64,000 bases of DNA from Acidobacteriota bacterium (GCA_008363385.1 RHKY01000001.1:1-64000); one strand, 5' to 3'. Shown: positions 41,103 through 48,761, numbered from the stretch's first letter. Numbers and translations are program-made. Notes: generated from the letters alone by a model not told the origin.

Positions 41103-41900
41103 CTACCGCTCCTTCGACGCGCGCAGCGCCGTCTCGACCTCGGCCAGCTGCTCGCGGATCTGGGCGAGCCGGGCAGGGAGCTCTCTCTCTCCCGCGCCGA
41201 ACACGGCGTCGTCCTTCTTCGCCGCTTCGAGGTTGTTGATCACGATAGCGATGAAGAGGTTGATGACGACAAAGACGGCGAGCACGACGAAGCTGACGTA
41301 GTAGAACCAGGCCCAGCGCGTTGCGGCGAGCGAAGCGTCCATGAGGTCCACCCACCCCTCGAGGGTCAGGATCTCGAACAGGGTCAGCCCCGCTCGGGGC
41401 AGCGAGCCCCAGTGGGCGGGGTCGACCCCGCCGAAGAGGTGGATCCCGACGACCGCGTAGACGTAGAGGATCAGTCCGAGCAGGACGATCACGTTCGCCA
41501 GGGACGGGATCGAGCGGAGCATCGTGGCCACGATGAGGCGCAGCTCTGGCAGAGCGGAGACGATCCGCAGGGCGCGCAGGAGCCGGGCGAGGCGGGCCAC
41601 GGTGGCGAAGGGCCCTGCCACGGGCAGCAGCGACAGGCCGACGATCGTGAAGTCGAAGACGTTCCAGCCGTCGCGGAAGAAGCGGTCGAAGCGCGGGGCG
41701 TGGGCGAGGAGGCGGATCGCGATCTCGACGGCGAAGATGACCTGGACCACGAGGTTGACGGCGTGGAAGAGCGCCCCGTGGCGCTCCGAGAGCGTCGCCG
41801 AGGTCTCGAGGCCGATGAGGACGGCGTTGGCGACGATGACGAAGAGAACGGCGTTCTGGAAGCGGGGGTTGGCCGCGAGGCGTCGACAAGAGGTGATCAT
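41103..41900 (-). CDS. voltage-gated ion channel, TLEGWVD selectivity filter (candidate Ca2+ channel)
   Basis: One-domain six-helix cation channel of 265 residues, BacNav/NaChBac type. The S4 voltage sensor carries R103, R106, R109 and R112 at three-residue spacing (ARLARLLRALRIV). The pore loop is T179-L180-E181-G182-W183-V184-D185, S6 ends at about 222 (FVVINLFIAIVINNLEAA), and a C-terminal coiled coil spans about 236-262, as expected for tetramer assembly. Bacterial sodium channels usually have LESWS/A; glycine at this position is, from memory, the determinant of Ca2+ preference in the Meiothermus channel CavMr, and it matches domain I of animal CaV channels. The ATG at 41900 is chosen because it starts just before S1. 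It lies inside the inverted-repeat island. Confidence 0.9.
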   Translation of the reverse strand: MITSCRRLAANPRFQNAVLFVIVANAVLIGLETSATLSERHGALFHAVNLVVQVIFAVEIAIRLLAHAPRFDRFFRDGWNVFDFTIVGLSLLPVAGPFATVARLARLLRALRIVSALPELRLIVATMLRSIPSLANVIVLLGLILYVYAVVGIHLFGGVDPAHWGSLPRAGLTLFEILTLEGWVDLMDASLAATRWAWFYYVSFVVLAVFVVINLFIAIVINNLEAAKKDDAVFGAGERELPARLAQIREQLAEVETALRASKER

Positions 41901-41935
41901 CGGGCGGCTCTCCTGACTGCAGAAGATAGGGCCGG

Positions 41936-42669
41936 TCACCGGTGCAGGGCGGCCTCGACGTGGGTCACGTCTGGATGGCCGAAGAAGCGGCGGACGAGTG
42001 CGCGGTCCGAGGCGAAACCGGTCGTCGCGGTGTCGACCCCTTCGTCGAAGCCCTCCGAGGCGAGGACGGGCCTCTGGCGCAATAGCCTCCTCAGCCCAGA
42101 CCGGACGTGCTCGTCGGGGCTCATCTCGGGCGCATGGGAGGAAGAGAAGTACGCCACGATCTGGCTGACATGTGCCGCGAGCCATCGTCGCGTCGCTGCA
42201 CGGTCTGCGCGGGACGTCGGTCCAGGACCAGGACGATCCGCCCGCGAACGTCTTGGATCAGCGCCCCAAGGAAACCAACCAAGACTGTCGCCGACGGCGT
42301 TCCGTTGAAGCACCGGAACCAGAGCCGGCCTCGCGGGCTGACCGCCGAGATCACGTTCATCTGGCGTCGCCAGCCCCAGCGCCGCATGAACGGCCGATCG
42401 CCCTTCGATCCCGGGGTCGGGCCAACCGGAGCATCCTCGTTGGCGCCCGCCTCGACGCCGAACAGGAGCGTCAGCTGACGTCTCCGACCCCCGCGCACAA
42501 ACGCCGGGAAGGTCTCCGTGGCAGGACTGGGGCGCGCTTCGTCGTCCCTCTGAAAGGAACGCCGAGTCAGTTTCCGGGGCGTGAGACCCATGCGGTGAAG
42601 CGACAGGACCATCGTCGTGGCCTCGAGCACCTGGCCGAAGTTGAACAGCGAGTCGATCGGGACGGGAGC
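41936..42669 (-). pseudogene. IS630-family transposase remnant (truncated, frameshifted)
   Basis: Two overlapping minus-strand frames together give an IS630-like transposase lacking its N-terminal helix-turn-helix. The first part reads LSLHRMGLTPRKLTRRSFQ, MNVISAVSPRGRLWFRCF and RGRIVLVLDRRPAQ; the second continues RRWLAAHVSQIVAYF, SHAPEMSPDEHV, LASEGFDEGVDT and HPDVTHVEAALHR. A frameshift near 42195-42205 separates them, and a stop at 42670-42672 closes the upstream side. Of the DDE triad, the first Asp (normally D-E-A-G) is Val here (GVEAG), while the second Asp and the Glu remain. The element is therefore inactive. Confidence 0.85.
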
Positions 42670-42675
42670 CTATGG

Positions 42676-42697
42676 TTTATCATTAAGCCCTGACCCC
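42676..42697 (-). repeat. right inverted repeat of the island
   Basis: Reverse complement of the left copy: TTAAGCCCTGACCCC at 42683-42697 preceded by TTTAT and two mismatched bases. Its last seven bases overlap the first copy of the 16-bp repeat cluster. Confidence 0.8.
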
Positions 42698-42756
42698 ATC
42701 TTGGGTTGACCCCATCTTGGGTTGCTGACCCCATCTTGGGTGACCCCGTCTTGGGG
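42691..42756 (+). repeat. cluster of four 16-bp repeats
   Basis: TGACCCCATCTTGGGT occurs at 42691-42706, 42707-42722 and 42726-42741, then a variant TGACCCCGTCTTGGGG at 42741-42756. It starts inside the right inverted repeat and ends 16 bases before the stop of the CoA-binding gene. Confidence 0.85.
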
Positions 42757-42771
42757 ACCTCGATCGGGACC

Positions 42772-43233
42772 TCACGCGGGGAGCCGGCCGAAGACCCCGT
42801 TGACCCACCGGTGAGCGCGGTGGAGGAAGCCGGTGTCGCGGAGGAACATCAGGAGGCACTCGCCGCCGACGTAGGCGAGGCCCTTCTCCTTCGCGAGCGC
42901 CTCGGCCTCGGGGGACTCGGCCCCCTGCTGGAGCCAGACGCGCGCGATCCCGGCCTTCGCCGCCTCGCCGACGAGGGCGGCGGCCTGCGGCTTCGGGACG
43001 ACGAGGACGAGGCCCCCCACCGGCTCGGGGAGGTCGGCGAGCGCGCGGTAGGCCGTGCGCCCCTCGAGCTCCGTGGCCTCGGGGTGGAGCGGGTGGACCC
43101 GGTAGCCCTTCCCGAGGAGCTCGCGGAGGATCACGCTCCCGAACTTCTTCCCCCCGCGGGAGGCTCCCGCGAGCGCCAGGACGTCCTGGGCGAGGAAGTC
43201 GTCGACCGCGGCCTTGGTCGGCTTCGACGTCAT
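42772..43233 (-). CDS. CoA-binding domain protein
   Basis: Small cytoplasmic protein of 153 residues with a Rossmann-type CoA-binding domain (CoA_binding_2 type): VLALAGASRGGKKFGSVILRELLGKGYRVHPLHPEA at about 18-53, VPKPQAAALVGEAAKAGIARVWLQQGAES, and a final GECLLMFL. The family is small and its physiological role is unclear; some members bind CoA or NAD(P). The ATG at 43233 is consistent with family starts, with a TAGCAT box 32 bases upstream. Its 3' end is close to the repeat cluster bordering the island. Confidence 0.88.
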   Translation of the reverse strand: MTSKPTKAAVDDFLAQDVLALAGASRGGKKFGSVILRELLGKGYRVHPLHPEATELEGRTAYRALADLPEPVGGLVLVVPKPQAAALVGEAAKAGIARVWLQQGAESPEAEALAKEKGLAYVGGECLLMFLRDTGFLHRAHRWVNGVFGRLPA

Positions 43234-43352
43234 CGGTCCCTCCCGGCCCCGCCGGGGCCGCCGACATGCTACGCCCCGTCCGGGGACGGCGCGGGCGGGC
43301 GGGTTGTCCCCGGGCGCGTTTACGCCGGAGAATGCGGGTCCCGGAGGACAGG

Positions 43353-43637
43353 ATGGCGACGAAGGCGAAGAAGGAATCCCTCGCGGACCAGTTCGCGGCG
43401 GCCAAGGCGCGCGTCGAGAAGCTCTCGGAGCGCCCCTCGAACGACCAGCTCCTCGACCTGTACGGCCTCTACAAGCAGGCCACGGAAGGGGACGTGAAGG
43501 GCTCGCGGCCGGGGCTCCTCGACCTGAAGGGGCGGGCGAAGTACGACGCGTGGGCCTCCCGGAAGGGGACGGGGAAGGACGACGCGATGAAGAGGTACAT
43601 CGAGGCCGTCGACAAGCTCGTCAAGGACCTGGGGTGA
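43353..43637 (+). CDS. acyl-CoA-binding protein
   Basis: ACBP of 94 residues that binds long-chain acyl-CoA in the cytoplasm. Family signatures are LADQFAAAKARVEKLSERPSNDQLLDLYGLYKQATEGD and YDAWASRKGTGKDDAMKRYIE; the Tyr and Lys residues that hold the CoA (YGLYKQ, K in LDLKGRAKYDAW) are present. The ATG at 43353 is supported by CGGAGGA five bases upstream; an upstream ATG at 43332 gives an unrelated extension. It diverges from the CoA-binding protein gene. Confidence 0.94.
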   Translation: MATKAKKESLADQFAAAKARVEKLSERPSNDQLLDLYGLYKQATEGDVKGSRPGLLDLKGRAKYDAWASRKGTGKDDAMKRYIEAVDKLVKDLG

Positions 43638-43678
43638 GCTGACCCCCCGGGGAGGGGGGCGGCGATAAGCTCGCGCCG

Positions 43679-44935
43679 ATGCTCGACGTCGAGAAGGTCC
43701 GCTCCCGCTTCCCCGCGCTCGGCTCCGGCGCCGTCTTCCTCGACAACCCCGGCGGCACGCAGGTGGCGGCCGGAGTCGCCGAGGCGGTGGCCCGCTATCT
43801 CCTGGAGACGAACGCCAACCACGGCGGCGCCTTCGCGACGAGCCGCGCCTCGGACGCCCTCGTCGCCGCCTCGCGCGCGGCCGTCGCCGCCTTCCTCGGC
43901 GCCGCGCGGGACGAGGAGGTCGTCTTCGGCCCGAACATGACGACCCTGACGCTGCACCTGTCGCGCAGCCTCGCCCACGCCCTCTCGCCCGGGGACGAGG
44001 TCGTCGTCACGCGGCTGGACCACGACGCCAACGTCGCGCCGTGGCTCCTCGCCGCGGCCGACCGCGGCGCCACGGTGCGGTGGCTGGACTTCGACCCCGC
44101 GGCCGGGACCTGGAGCCCGGACGACCTCCGCTCGCTCGTGAACGAGCGGACGCGGATCGTGGCGGTCGGCTGGGCCTCGAACGCGCTCGGGACGGTGAAC
44201 CCCGTGAAGGAGGCCGCCGCGATCGCCCACGAGGCCGGGGCCTACTGCTTCGTCGACGCGGTCCACTGGGCCCCGCACGGGGTGATCGACGTCGGGGAGG
44301 CCGGCTGCGACTTCCTCGCCTGCTCGGCCTACAAGTTCTTCGGCCCGCACCTCGGGATCCTCTGGGGGAAGCACGAGCACCTCGAGCGCCTCTCGCCGTA
44401 CAAGGTCCGCCCCGCGCTCGACCGGCCGCCGGACCGGTGGGAGACCGGTACGCAGAGCTTCGAGGCGATCGCGGGGACGCTCGCGGCGCTCCAGCACCTG
44501 GCGTGGGTGGGGGAGACGTTCGGCGAGGCGCCGACGCGGCCGGTGACGAACGCCCCCCTCGGGCCGACGCGGGCCGCGCTGCGGGCCGGGATGACGGCGA
44601 TCCGGGAGTACGAGACGGTCCTCTCCCGGGCCCTCCTCGAGGGGCTCTCCTCGGTCCCGGGGCTGACGCTCCACGGCCTCACCGACCCGGCGCGGCTCGC
44701 CGAGCGCGTGGCGACGTACGCGTTCACCCTCCGGGGCCGGACGCCGCGCGAGGTGGCCGAGGCGCTCGGGCATGCGGGGATCCACGTCTGGGACGGGAAC
44801 TACTACGCCCTGGGCGTGACGGAGCGGCTCGGCCTCGAGGACAAGGGGGGGATGGTCCGCGTCGGCGCGGTCCACTACAACACGCTCGCCGAGGTGGACC
44901 GCCTCGTCGCGGCGCTGCGGCGGCTCGCGGCCTGA
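43679..44935 (+). CDS. cysteine desulfurase-like PLP enzyme (SufS-like subfamily)
   Basis: Fold-type I PLP enzyme of 418 residues. Features are LDNPGGTQVAAGVAEAV near the N-terminus, NANHGGAFATSR, FGPNMTTLTLHLSRSL, TRLDHDANVAPWLLAA, FVDAVHWAPHG (PLP Asp) and the Schiff-base lysine in SAYKFFGPHLGILWG. The C-terminal block (HAGIHVWDGNYYALGVTERLG) lacks the usual catalytic cysteine loop, as is common in the SufS-like desulfurase-related subfamily, so true desulfurase activity is doubtful. A second, larger class V enzyme is at 33883-35421. Confidence 0.92.
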   Translation: MLDVEKVRSRFPALGSGAVFLDNPGGTQVAAGVAEAVARYLLETNANHGGAFATSRASDALVAASRAAVAAFLGAARDEEVVFGPNMTTLTLHLSRSLAHALSPGDEVVVTRLDHDANVAPWLLAAADRGATVRWLDFDPAAGTWSPDDLRSLVNERTRIVAVGWASNALGTVNPVKEAAAIAHEAGAYCFVDAVHWAPHGVIDVGEAGCDFLACSAYKFFGPHLGILWGKHEHLERLSPYKVRPALDRPPDRWETGTQSFEAIAGTLAALQHLAWVGETFGEAPTRPVTNAPLGPTRAALRAGMTAIREYETVLSRALLEGLSSVPGLTLHGLTDPARLAERVATYAFTLRGRTPREVAEALGHAGIHVWDGNYYALGVTERLGLEDKGGMVRVGAVHYNTLAEVDRLVAALRRLAA

Positions 44936-44936
44936 C

Positions 44937-44960
44937 GGCGCCGCCGGGGGGGCCGGCGCC
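44937..44960 (+). terminator. hairpin after the desulfurase-like gene
   Basis: Stem GGCGCCG (44937-44943) and CGGCGCC (44954-44960) around a ten-base loop, one base after the stop codon. No T tract follows. Confidence 0.3.
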
Positions 44961-45010
44961 GGAGCGGGCGGATCCGGCGTACGATCCGGGTCCGAGAGGA
45001 GGTGGAGTTC

Positions 45011-45892
45011 GTGGCCTCCGGAGACCCCTCCCCGCCTCGGCGGCCCGTGCTTCCCGTCCGCCTCTTCGACGCCCTGGAGCGGCGCTGGGAGGCCGCGGCG
45101 ACCCGGCGGGCCGTCGGGACGCTCCTCGTCGCCTCCTTCCTCGCCGCCCTCCTCGTCATCGAGCTCCAGCGCCTCGGGCTCCTGCCGAACGCCTTCCGGG
45201 GCTGGATCCCGGTCCGGCACTTCTACGCCGTCGACTTCGCCTTCACCCTCCTCCTGCTGCTGGAGGTCGTCTCCCTCATCTTCAGCCTCAGCCACTCCTT
45301 CTCCGACTCGCTCGGCAAGCAGTTCGAGATCCTCTCGCTCATCCTCCTCCGGGAGACGTTCCACGGCTTCAAGGAGTTCGGGGAGCCGATCTCGTGGGAG
45401 AGCGTCCGCGCCGGGCTCCTGCCGATGGTCTCGGATGCGTCGGGGGCGCTCCTCGTCTTCGTCCTCCTCGGCGCCTTCTCGCGCGCCCAGCGCCACCGCC
45501 CCATCACGTCCGACAGCGCCGAGCAGCTCGACTTCGTGACGGCCAAAAAGGCGATCGGCCTCCTCCTCTTCGTCGCCCTCCTCGTCATCGCGGGGGTCGA
45601 CCTGCACCGGCTCGTGGCGGGAGAGCCGACCTTCTCGATCTTCGCGGGCTTCTACACGGTCCTCATCTTCAGCGACGTCCTGATCGTCCTCGTCTCGTTC
45701 CGGTTCTCGACGACGTACGCCGTCTTCTTCCGGAACTCCGGGTTCACCGTGGCCACCGTCTTCATCCGGCTGGCGCTCGCCGCCCCGCCCCCCTTCAACG
45801 CCGCCCTCGGGGCCGGGTCGGCCCTCTTCGCCCTGGGGCTGACGCACGCCTACAACCGGTTCCTTCAGCCCCCCGCCCCGCCGGGCGGCTGA
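45011..45892 (+). CDS. polytopic membrane protein, unknown function
   Basis: Integral membrane protein of 293 residues. About six hydrophobic helices are visible (LLVASFLAALLVIELQRL; FYAVDFAFTLLLLLEVVSLIF; SGALLVFVLLGAF; AIGLLLFVALLVIAGV; FAGFYTVLIFSDVLIVLVSF; FTVATVFIRLALAAPPPF), with a conserved-looking cytoplasmic stretch DSLGKQFEILSLILLRETFHGFKEFGEPI. I cannot name a family. The GTG at 45011 is chosen over the one at 45002 because GGAGGT is seven bases upstream of it. It is convergent with queE. Confidence 0.85.
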   Translation: MASGDPSPPRRPVLPVRLFDALERRWEAAATRRAVGTLLVASFLAALLVIELQRLGLLPNAFRGWIPVRHFYAVDFAFTLLLLLEVVSLIFSLSHSFSDSLGKQFEILSLILLRETFHGFKEFGEPISWESVRAGLLPMVSDASGALLVFVLLGAFSRAQRHRPITSDSAEQLDFVTAKKAIGLLLFVALLVIAGVDLHRLVAGEPTFSIFAGFYTVLIFSDVLIVLVSFRFSTTYAVFFRNSGFTVATVFIRLALAAPPPFNAALGAGSALFALGLTHAYNRFLQPPAPPGG

Positions 45893-45913
45893 ACGCGGCG
45901 CCGCCGCTCCCGG

Positions 45914-46555
45914 CTACGGCAGGCCGATCAGCTTGTGCGTCTGCAGGGAGAGCCGCCAGCGCGGGTGCGCGAGGCAGTAGGCCGCGGCGCGGGAGGTGTT
46001 CCGTTCCCGCTCCGGCCCGTCCATCGGCTGGAGGTAGAAGCGCGAGAAGCCGAGGCCCTCGAAGGCCTCGGGCGGGGCCCCGTCCTGCGGGTAGACGAGC
46101 TTCAGCTCGTCGCCGGCCGACTGGACGAGAGGCGCCCCGGCCTTCGGGCTGACGGTCAGCCAGTCGACGCCCGCGGGCGCCGGGCGCGTCCCGTTCGTCT
46201 CGACGGCCGCCTCGAAGCCCGCCGCGTGGAAGGCGTCGAGGAGAGGGGCGTCCAGCTGGAGGAGCGGCTCGCCCCCGGTGCAGACGACGAGAGGGCGCGG
46301 CCCTTCCGTCCTCTCGCCCCGCCAGGCGGCCGCGACCGCGGCTGCCAGCTCTTCGGCGGCCTCGAACCGCCCGCCCCCCGGCCCGTCGGTCCCGGCGAAG
46401 TCGGTGTCGCAGAAGCGGCAGACCGCACCGGCCCGGTCCTCCTCGCGCCCCGTCCAGAGGTTGCAGCCGGCGAAGCGGCAGAAGACCGCGGCCCGCCCCG
46501 CCTGCGCCCCTTCGCCCTGGAGCGTGTAGTAGACCTCCTTGACGGCGTAGGGCAT
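45914..46555 (-). CDS. queE: 7-carboxy-7-deazaguanine synthase
   Basis: Radical SAM enzyme of 213 residues converting 6-carboxy-tetrahydropterin to 7-carboxy-7-deazaguanine on the route to queuosine. The cluster-binding motif has the extended QueE form: C in AGCNLWTG, then 14 residues, then C-x-x-C (CRFCDTD). Also seen are YYTLQGEGAQAGR at the N-terminus, VVCTGGEPLLQLD, VETNGTRPAPAGVDWLTVSPK, and a C-terminal LSLQTHKLIGLP typical of the family. The ATG at 46555 is nine bases after the Uma2 stop on the same strand. No other queuosine gene is in the window. Confidence 0.96.
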   Translation of the reverse strand: MPYAVKEVYYTLQGEGAQAGRAAVFCRFAGCNLWTGREEDRAGAVCRFCDTDFAGTDGPGGGRFEAAEELAAAVAAAWRGERTEGPRPLVVCTGGEPLLQLDAPLLDAFHAAGFEAAVETNGTRPAPAGVDWLTVSPKAGAPLVQSAGDELKLVYPQDGAPPEAFEGLGFSRFYLQPMDGPERERNTSRAAAYCLAHPRWRLSLQTHKLIGLP

Positions 46556-46563
46556 CGAAGCGG

Positions 46564-47133
46564 TCAGGCGGGGGGCGGGAAGAGGAGCCCCACGTCGAGC
46601 TCGACCGCGTCGAAGGGGGCGATCCGCGCGACGTCGCCGTCCCCCCATGCCCCGAGCCTCAGCCAGGCCCCGTCGCGGCTCTCGTACGCCTCCAGGAGGC
46701 GTTCCTCCGGGTCGACGGTCCAGAGGAACGGGACGCCGGCGGCGAGGTAGATCCGCGGCTTGACGATCTTGTCGACCCGCACCGAGGAAGGCGAGATGAC
46801 CTCGCAGACCCAGTCGGGGACGACCCGGATCGGGCGATCCTCCGGAAAGGCCGGGAGCCGCTCGCGCCGCCACCCGGAGAGGTCGGGCCGGAGGACGTCG
46901 TGCCGGGAGAGCTCGACGTCGACCTCCACGATGATCCACCAGCCGCCGGGCCCTTCACGGCCGAAGTCGAACGGGCCCCCGACCTGGTGAGAGAGCGTGC
47001 CCTGGACCCGCCCGTGGCGGGGGAGCGGGCTCGGCGCGGTCCAGAGCTCCCCGCCGAGGACCTCGGTCCGGTCCCCCTCGGGTAGGGAGGCGACGTCCTC
47101 CCAGGTCGCGAGCCTCCGGGCCGGCGTGGACAT
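46564..47133 (-). CDS. Uma2 (DUF820) family PD-(D/E)XK-like protein
   Basis: Protein of 189 residues with the Uma2 restriction-endonuclease-like fold: TWEDVASLPEGDRTEVLGGEL at the N-terminus, WWIIVEVDVELS, VLRPDLSGWRRERLP, PDWVCEVISPSSVRVDKIVKPRIYLAAGVPFLWTVDPEE. Conserved acidic residues and the E-V-x-S-P-S block that line the active site are present. The function of the family is unproven (putative nuclease). A TAGCAT box is six bases before the ATG. It sits between queE and a GMC oxidoreductase, all on the same strand. Confidence 0.92.
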   Translation of the reverse strand: MSTPARRLATWEDVASLPEGDRTEVLGGELWTAPSPLPRHGRVQGTLSHQVGGPFDFGREGPGGWWIIVEVDVELSRHDVLRPDLSGWRRERLPAFPEDRPIRVVPDWVCEVISPSSVRVDKIVKPRIYLAAGVPFLWTVDPEERLLEAYESRDGAWLRLGAWGDGDVARIAPFDAVELDVGLLFPPPA

Positions 47134-47139
47134 GGCGGG

Positions 47140-47145
47140 ATGCTA
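47140..47145 (-). promoter_or_regulatory. candidate -10 box for the Uma2 gene
   Basis: TAGCAT on the minus strand, six bases before the Uma2 ATG. A GGAGG lies just upstream of it, so a ribosome-binding site is not at normal spacing. Confidence 0.3.
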
Positions 47146-47165
47146 CCTCCGGCGCGGCCGGGGGC

Positions 47166-48761
47166 CTACGCCGCCTCGGCCTTCTCCTTCTCCGGGACGA
47201 AGCTCATCGCGCGCTCGGCGAGCGCCGTGATCGTCAGCGAGGGGTTGACGCCCGGGTTGGCCGAGATGGCCGCGCCGTCGATCACGTAGAGCCCCTCGTA
47301 GCCGAAGACGCGGTGGCGGTGGTCGATGACGCCGCTCTCGGGGGAGTCCCCCATCGTGCAGCCGCCCAGGATGTGAGCGGTCGTCGGGATCCCGAGGATC
47401 GTCTCGGTCAGCATGCTCTGCGGGAAGCCGTCCAGCTTCTCGGCCACCTTCTCGGCCAGCTCGGCCGCGACGGGGGCGGTCGCGGTGGCGGGCGGGCCGT
47501 CCCCCTGCTCCTGGGTCACGGCGCCGCGCTTGCCCAGCGTCCAGAAGGAGCGCCCGCGGGTCAGCTTCAGCGAGCCGTCCACCGTCCGCATGTAGAGGAG
47601 GATCATCGTGTGCTTGGCCCAGTCGGGGACGAGCCAGGCCTTCGTCGCCTTGACGGGGTGCCGGAGCGTCCGGGCGATCGCGTCGGCGAAGCGGGAGAGG
47701 ACCGTGTCGCCCGTGGCCATCGGCATCGCCTGGAAGCGGAAGAAGCCGGAGCCCGCCGGGTAGCGGACCGGCTCGAGGTGCGAGTGCTCGTCGGTGTGGA
47801 TGATGGAGCCGATCGCGATCCCCTTCGAGAGGTCGAGGTCGCGCTTCTGCGTGACGACGCCGACGAGGACCTCGGAGTTCGTCCTGACGAAGTGGCCGAG
47901 GCGGGGCGAGAGGCCCGGCAGCGCCCCTTTCTCCTTCAGCTTCAGGAGGAGAGGGACCGTGCCGAGGACGCCCCCGGCCAGGACGACGTTCTTCGCGCGG
48001 AAGGTCCGCTTCTCGTTCATCGAGAGGACCGCGTGCGTCCCCGTCCTCGCCTCGACCTCGTACCCGCCTCCGTCGAGCGGGCGGATCCAGGTCACCTCGG
48101 TGTCGGCCTCGATCGTCAGCCCCCGCCTCTCGGCCAGCCAGAGGTAGTTCTTGTCGAGCGTGTTCTTGGCCCCGTGACGGCAGCCGACCATGCAGCCGCC
48201 GCAGCGCTTGCATCCGGTCCGCTCGGGCCCCTCGCCGCCGAAGAACGGGTCGGGGACCGTCACCTCGGGCTCGCCGAAGTAGACGGCGACGTTCGTCGGC
48301 TCGAAGCTCTCCGCGCAGCCGATCTCCTTGGCCAGGTCGCGGAGGACCTCGTCGGGAGGGGTCAGGAACGGCGTCCGGGTCGCTCCGAGCATCCGCAGGG
48401 CCGTCTGGTAGTGCGGAGCGAGCTCCTCCTTCCAGCCGGCCAGGCGCGCCCAGGACGGGGCCGAGAAGAAGTCGTCCTTCGGGACCGGGAGCGTGTTGGC
48501 GTAGACGAGCGACCCGCCGCCGACGCCGGCCCCGGAGAGGGCGGTGACGTGACGGAGGTAGGTCAGCTTCAGGATCCCCCGCAGGCCCAGCCGCGGCGCC
48601 CAGAGGAAGCGCCGGAGGTTCCAGTTGGTCTTCGGGAAGTCCTCCGCCCGGAAGCGCCGCCCCTTCTCGAGGACCAGGACCTTGTACCCCTTCTCCGTCA
48701 GCCGGAGCGCCGAGACGCTCCCGCCGAAGCCGGAACCGACGACGACGAAGTCCCACTCCAT
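47166..48761 (-). CDS. GMC-type FAD oxidoreductase with a four-cysteine motif
   Basis: FAD-dependent alcohol/sterol-oxidase-like enzyme of 531 residues. The Rossmann FAD motif V-V-G-S-G-F-G-G-S lies at 7-15, GAGVGGGSLVYANTLP near 78-93, and the C-terminal GMC part has HILGGCTMGDSPESGVIDHRHRVFGYEGLYVIDGA and NPGVNPSLTITALAERA. An insertion with C184, C187, C190 and C194 (C-x2-C-x2-C-x3-C) looks suited to an iron-sulfur cluster or zinc and recurs in a cholesterol-oxidase-like GMC subgroup. GAGGG precedes the ATG at 48761. No leader peptide is seen. The substrate is probably hydrophobic but unknown. Confidence 0.93.
   Translation of the reverse strand: MEWDFVVVGSGFGGSVSALRLTEKGYKVLVLEKGRRFRAEDFPKTNWNLRRFLWAPRLGLRGILKLTYLRHVTALSGAGVGGGSLVYANTLPVPKDDFFSAPSWARLAGWKEELAPHYQTALRMLGATRTPFLTPPDEVLRDLAKEIGCAESFEPTNVAVYFGEPEVTVPDPFFGGEGPERTGCKRCGGCMVGCRHGAKNTLDKNYLWLAERRGLTIEADTEVTWIRPLDGGGYEVEARTGTHAVLSMNEKRTFRAKNVVLAGGVLGTVPLLLKLKEKGALPGLSPRLGHFVRTNSEVLVGVVTQKRDLDLSKGIAIGSIIHTDEHSHLEPVRYPAGSGFFRFQAMPMATGDTVLSRFADAIARTLRHPVKATKAWLVPDWAKHTMILLYMRTVDGSLKLTRGRSFWTLGKRGAVTQEQGDGPPATATAPVAAELAEKVAEKLDGFPQSMLTETILGIPTTAHILGGCTMGDSPESGVIDHRHRVFGYEGLYVIDGAAISANPGVNPSLTITALAERAMSFVPEKEKAEAA

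Larger units (their letters stand above)
40809..42697. mobile_element. accessory island bounded by 22-bp inverted repeats
   Basis: A segment of 1889 bp flanked by inverted copies of GGGGTCAGGGCTTAA (perfect over 15 bp; 20 of 22 when extended into ATAAA). It contains a voltage-gated channel gene and a dead IS630-type transposase fragment and is less G+C-rich by eye than its surroundings. No target duplication is obvious. The stretch from 40831 to 41102 shows no gene I can support, only C-rich runs with repeated CCCTGACCC. Confidence 0.55.

Noticed and set aside
41936-42313. Separate 125-residue gene
   Set aside because: Its sequence continues the IS630 transposase after a frameshift; it has no independent start.
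42691-42756. Replication-origin iterons
   Set aside because: No rep or dnaA gene, DnaA box or AT-rich stretch is nearby; position at the island edge explains the repeats better.
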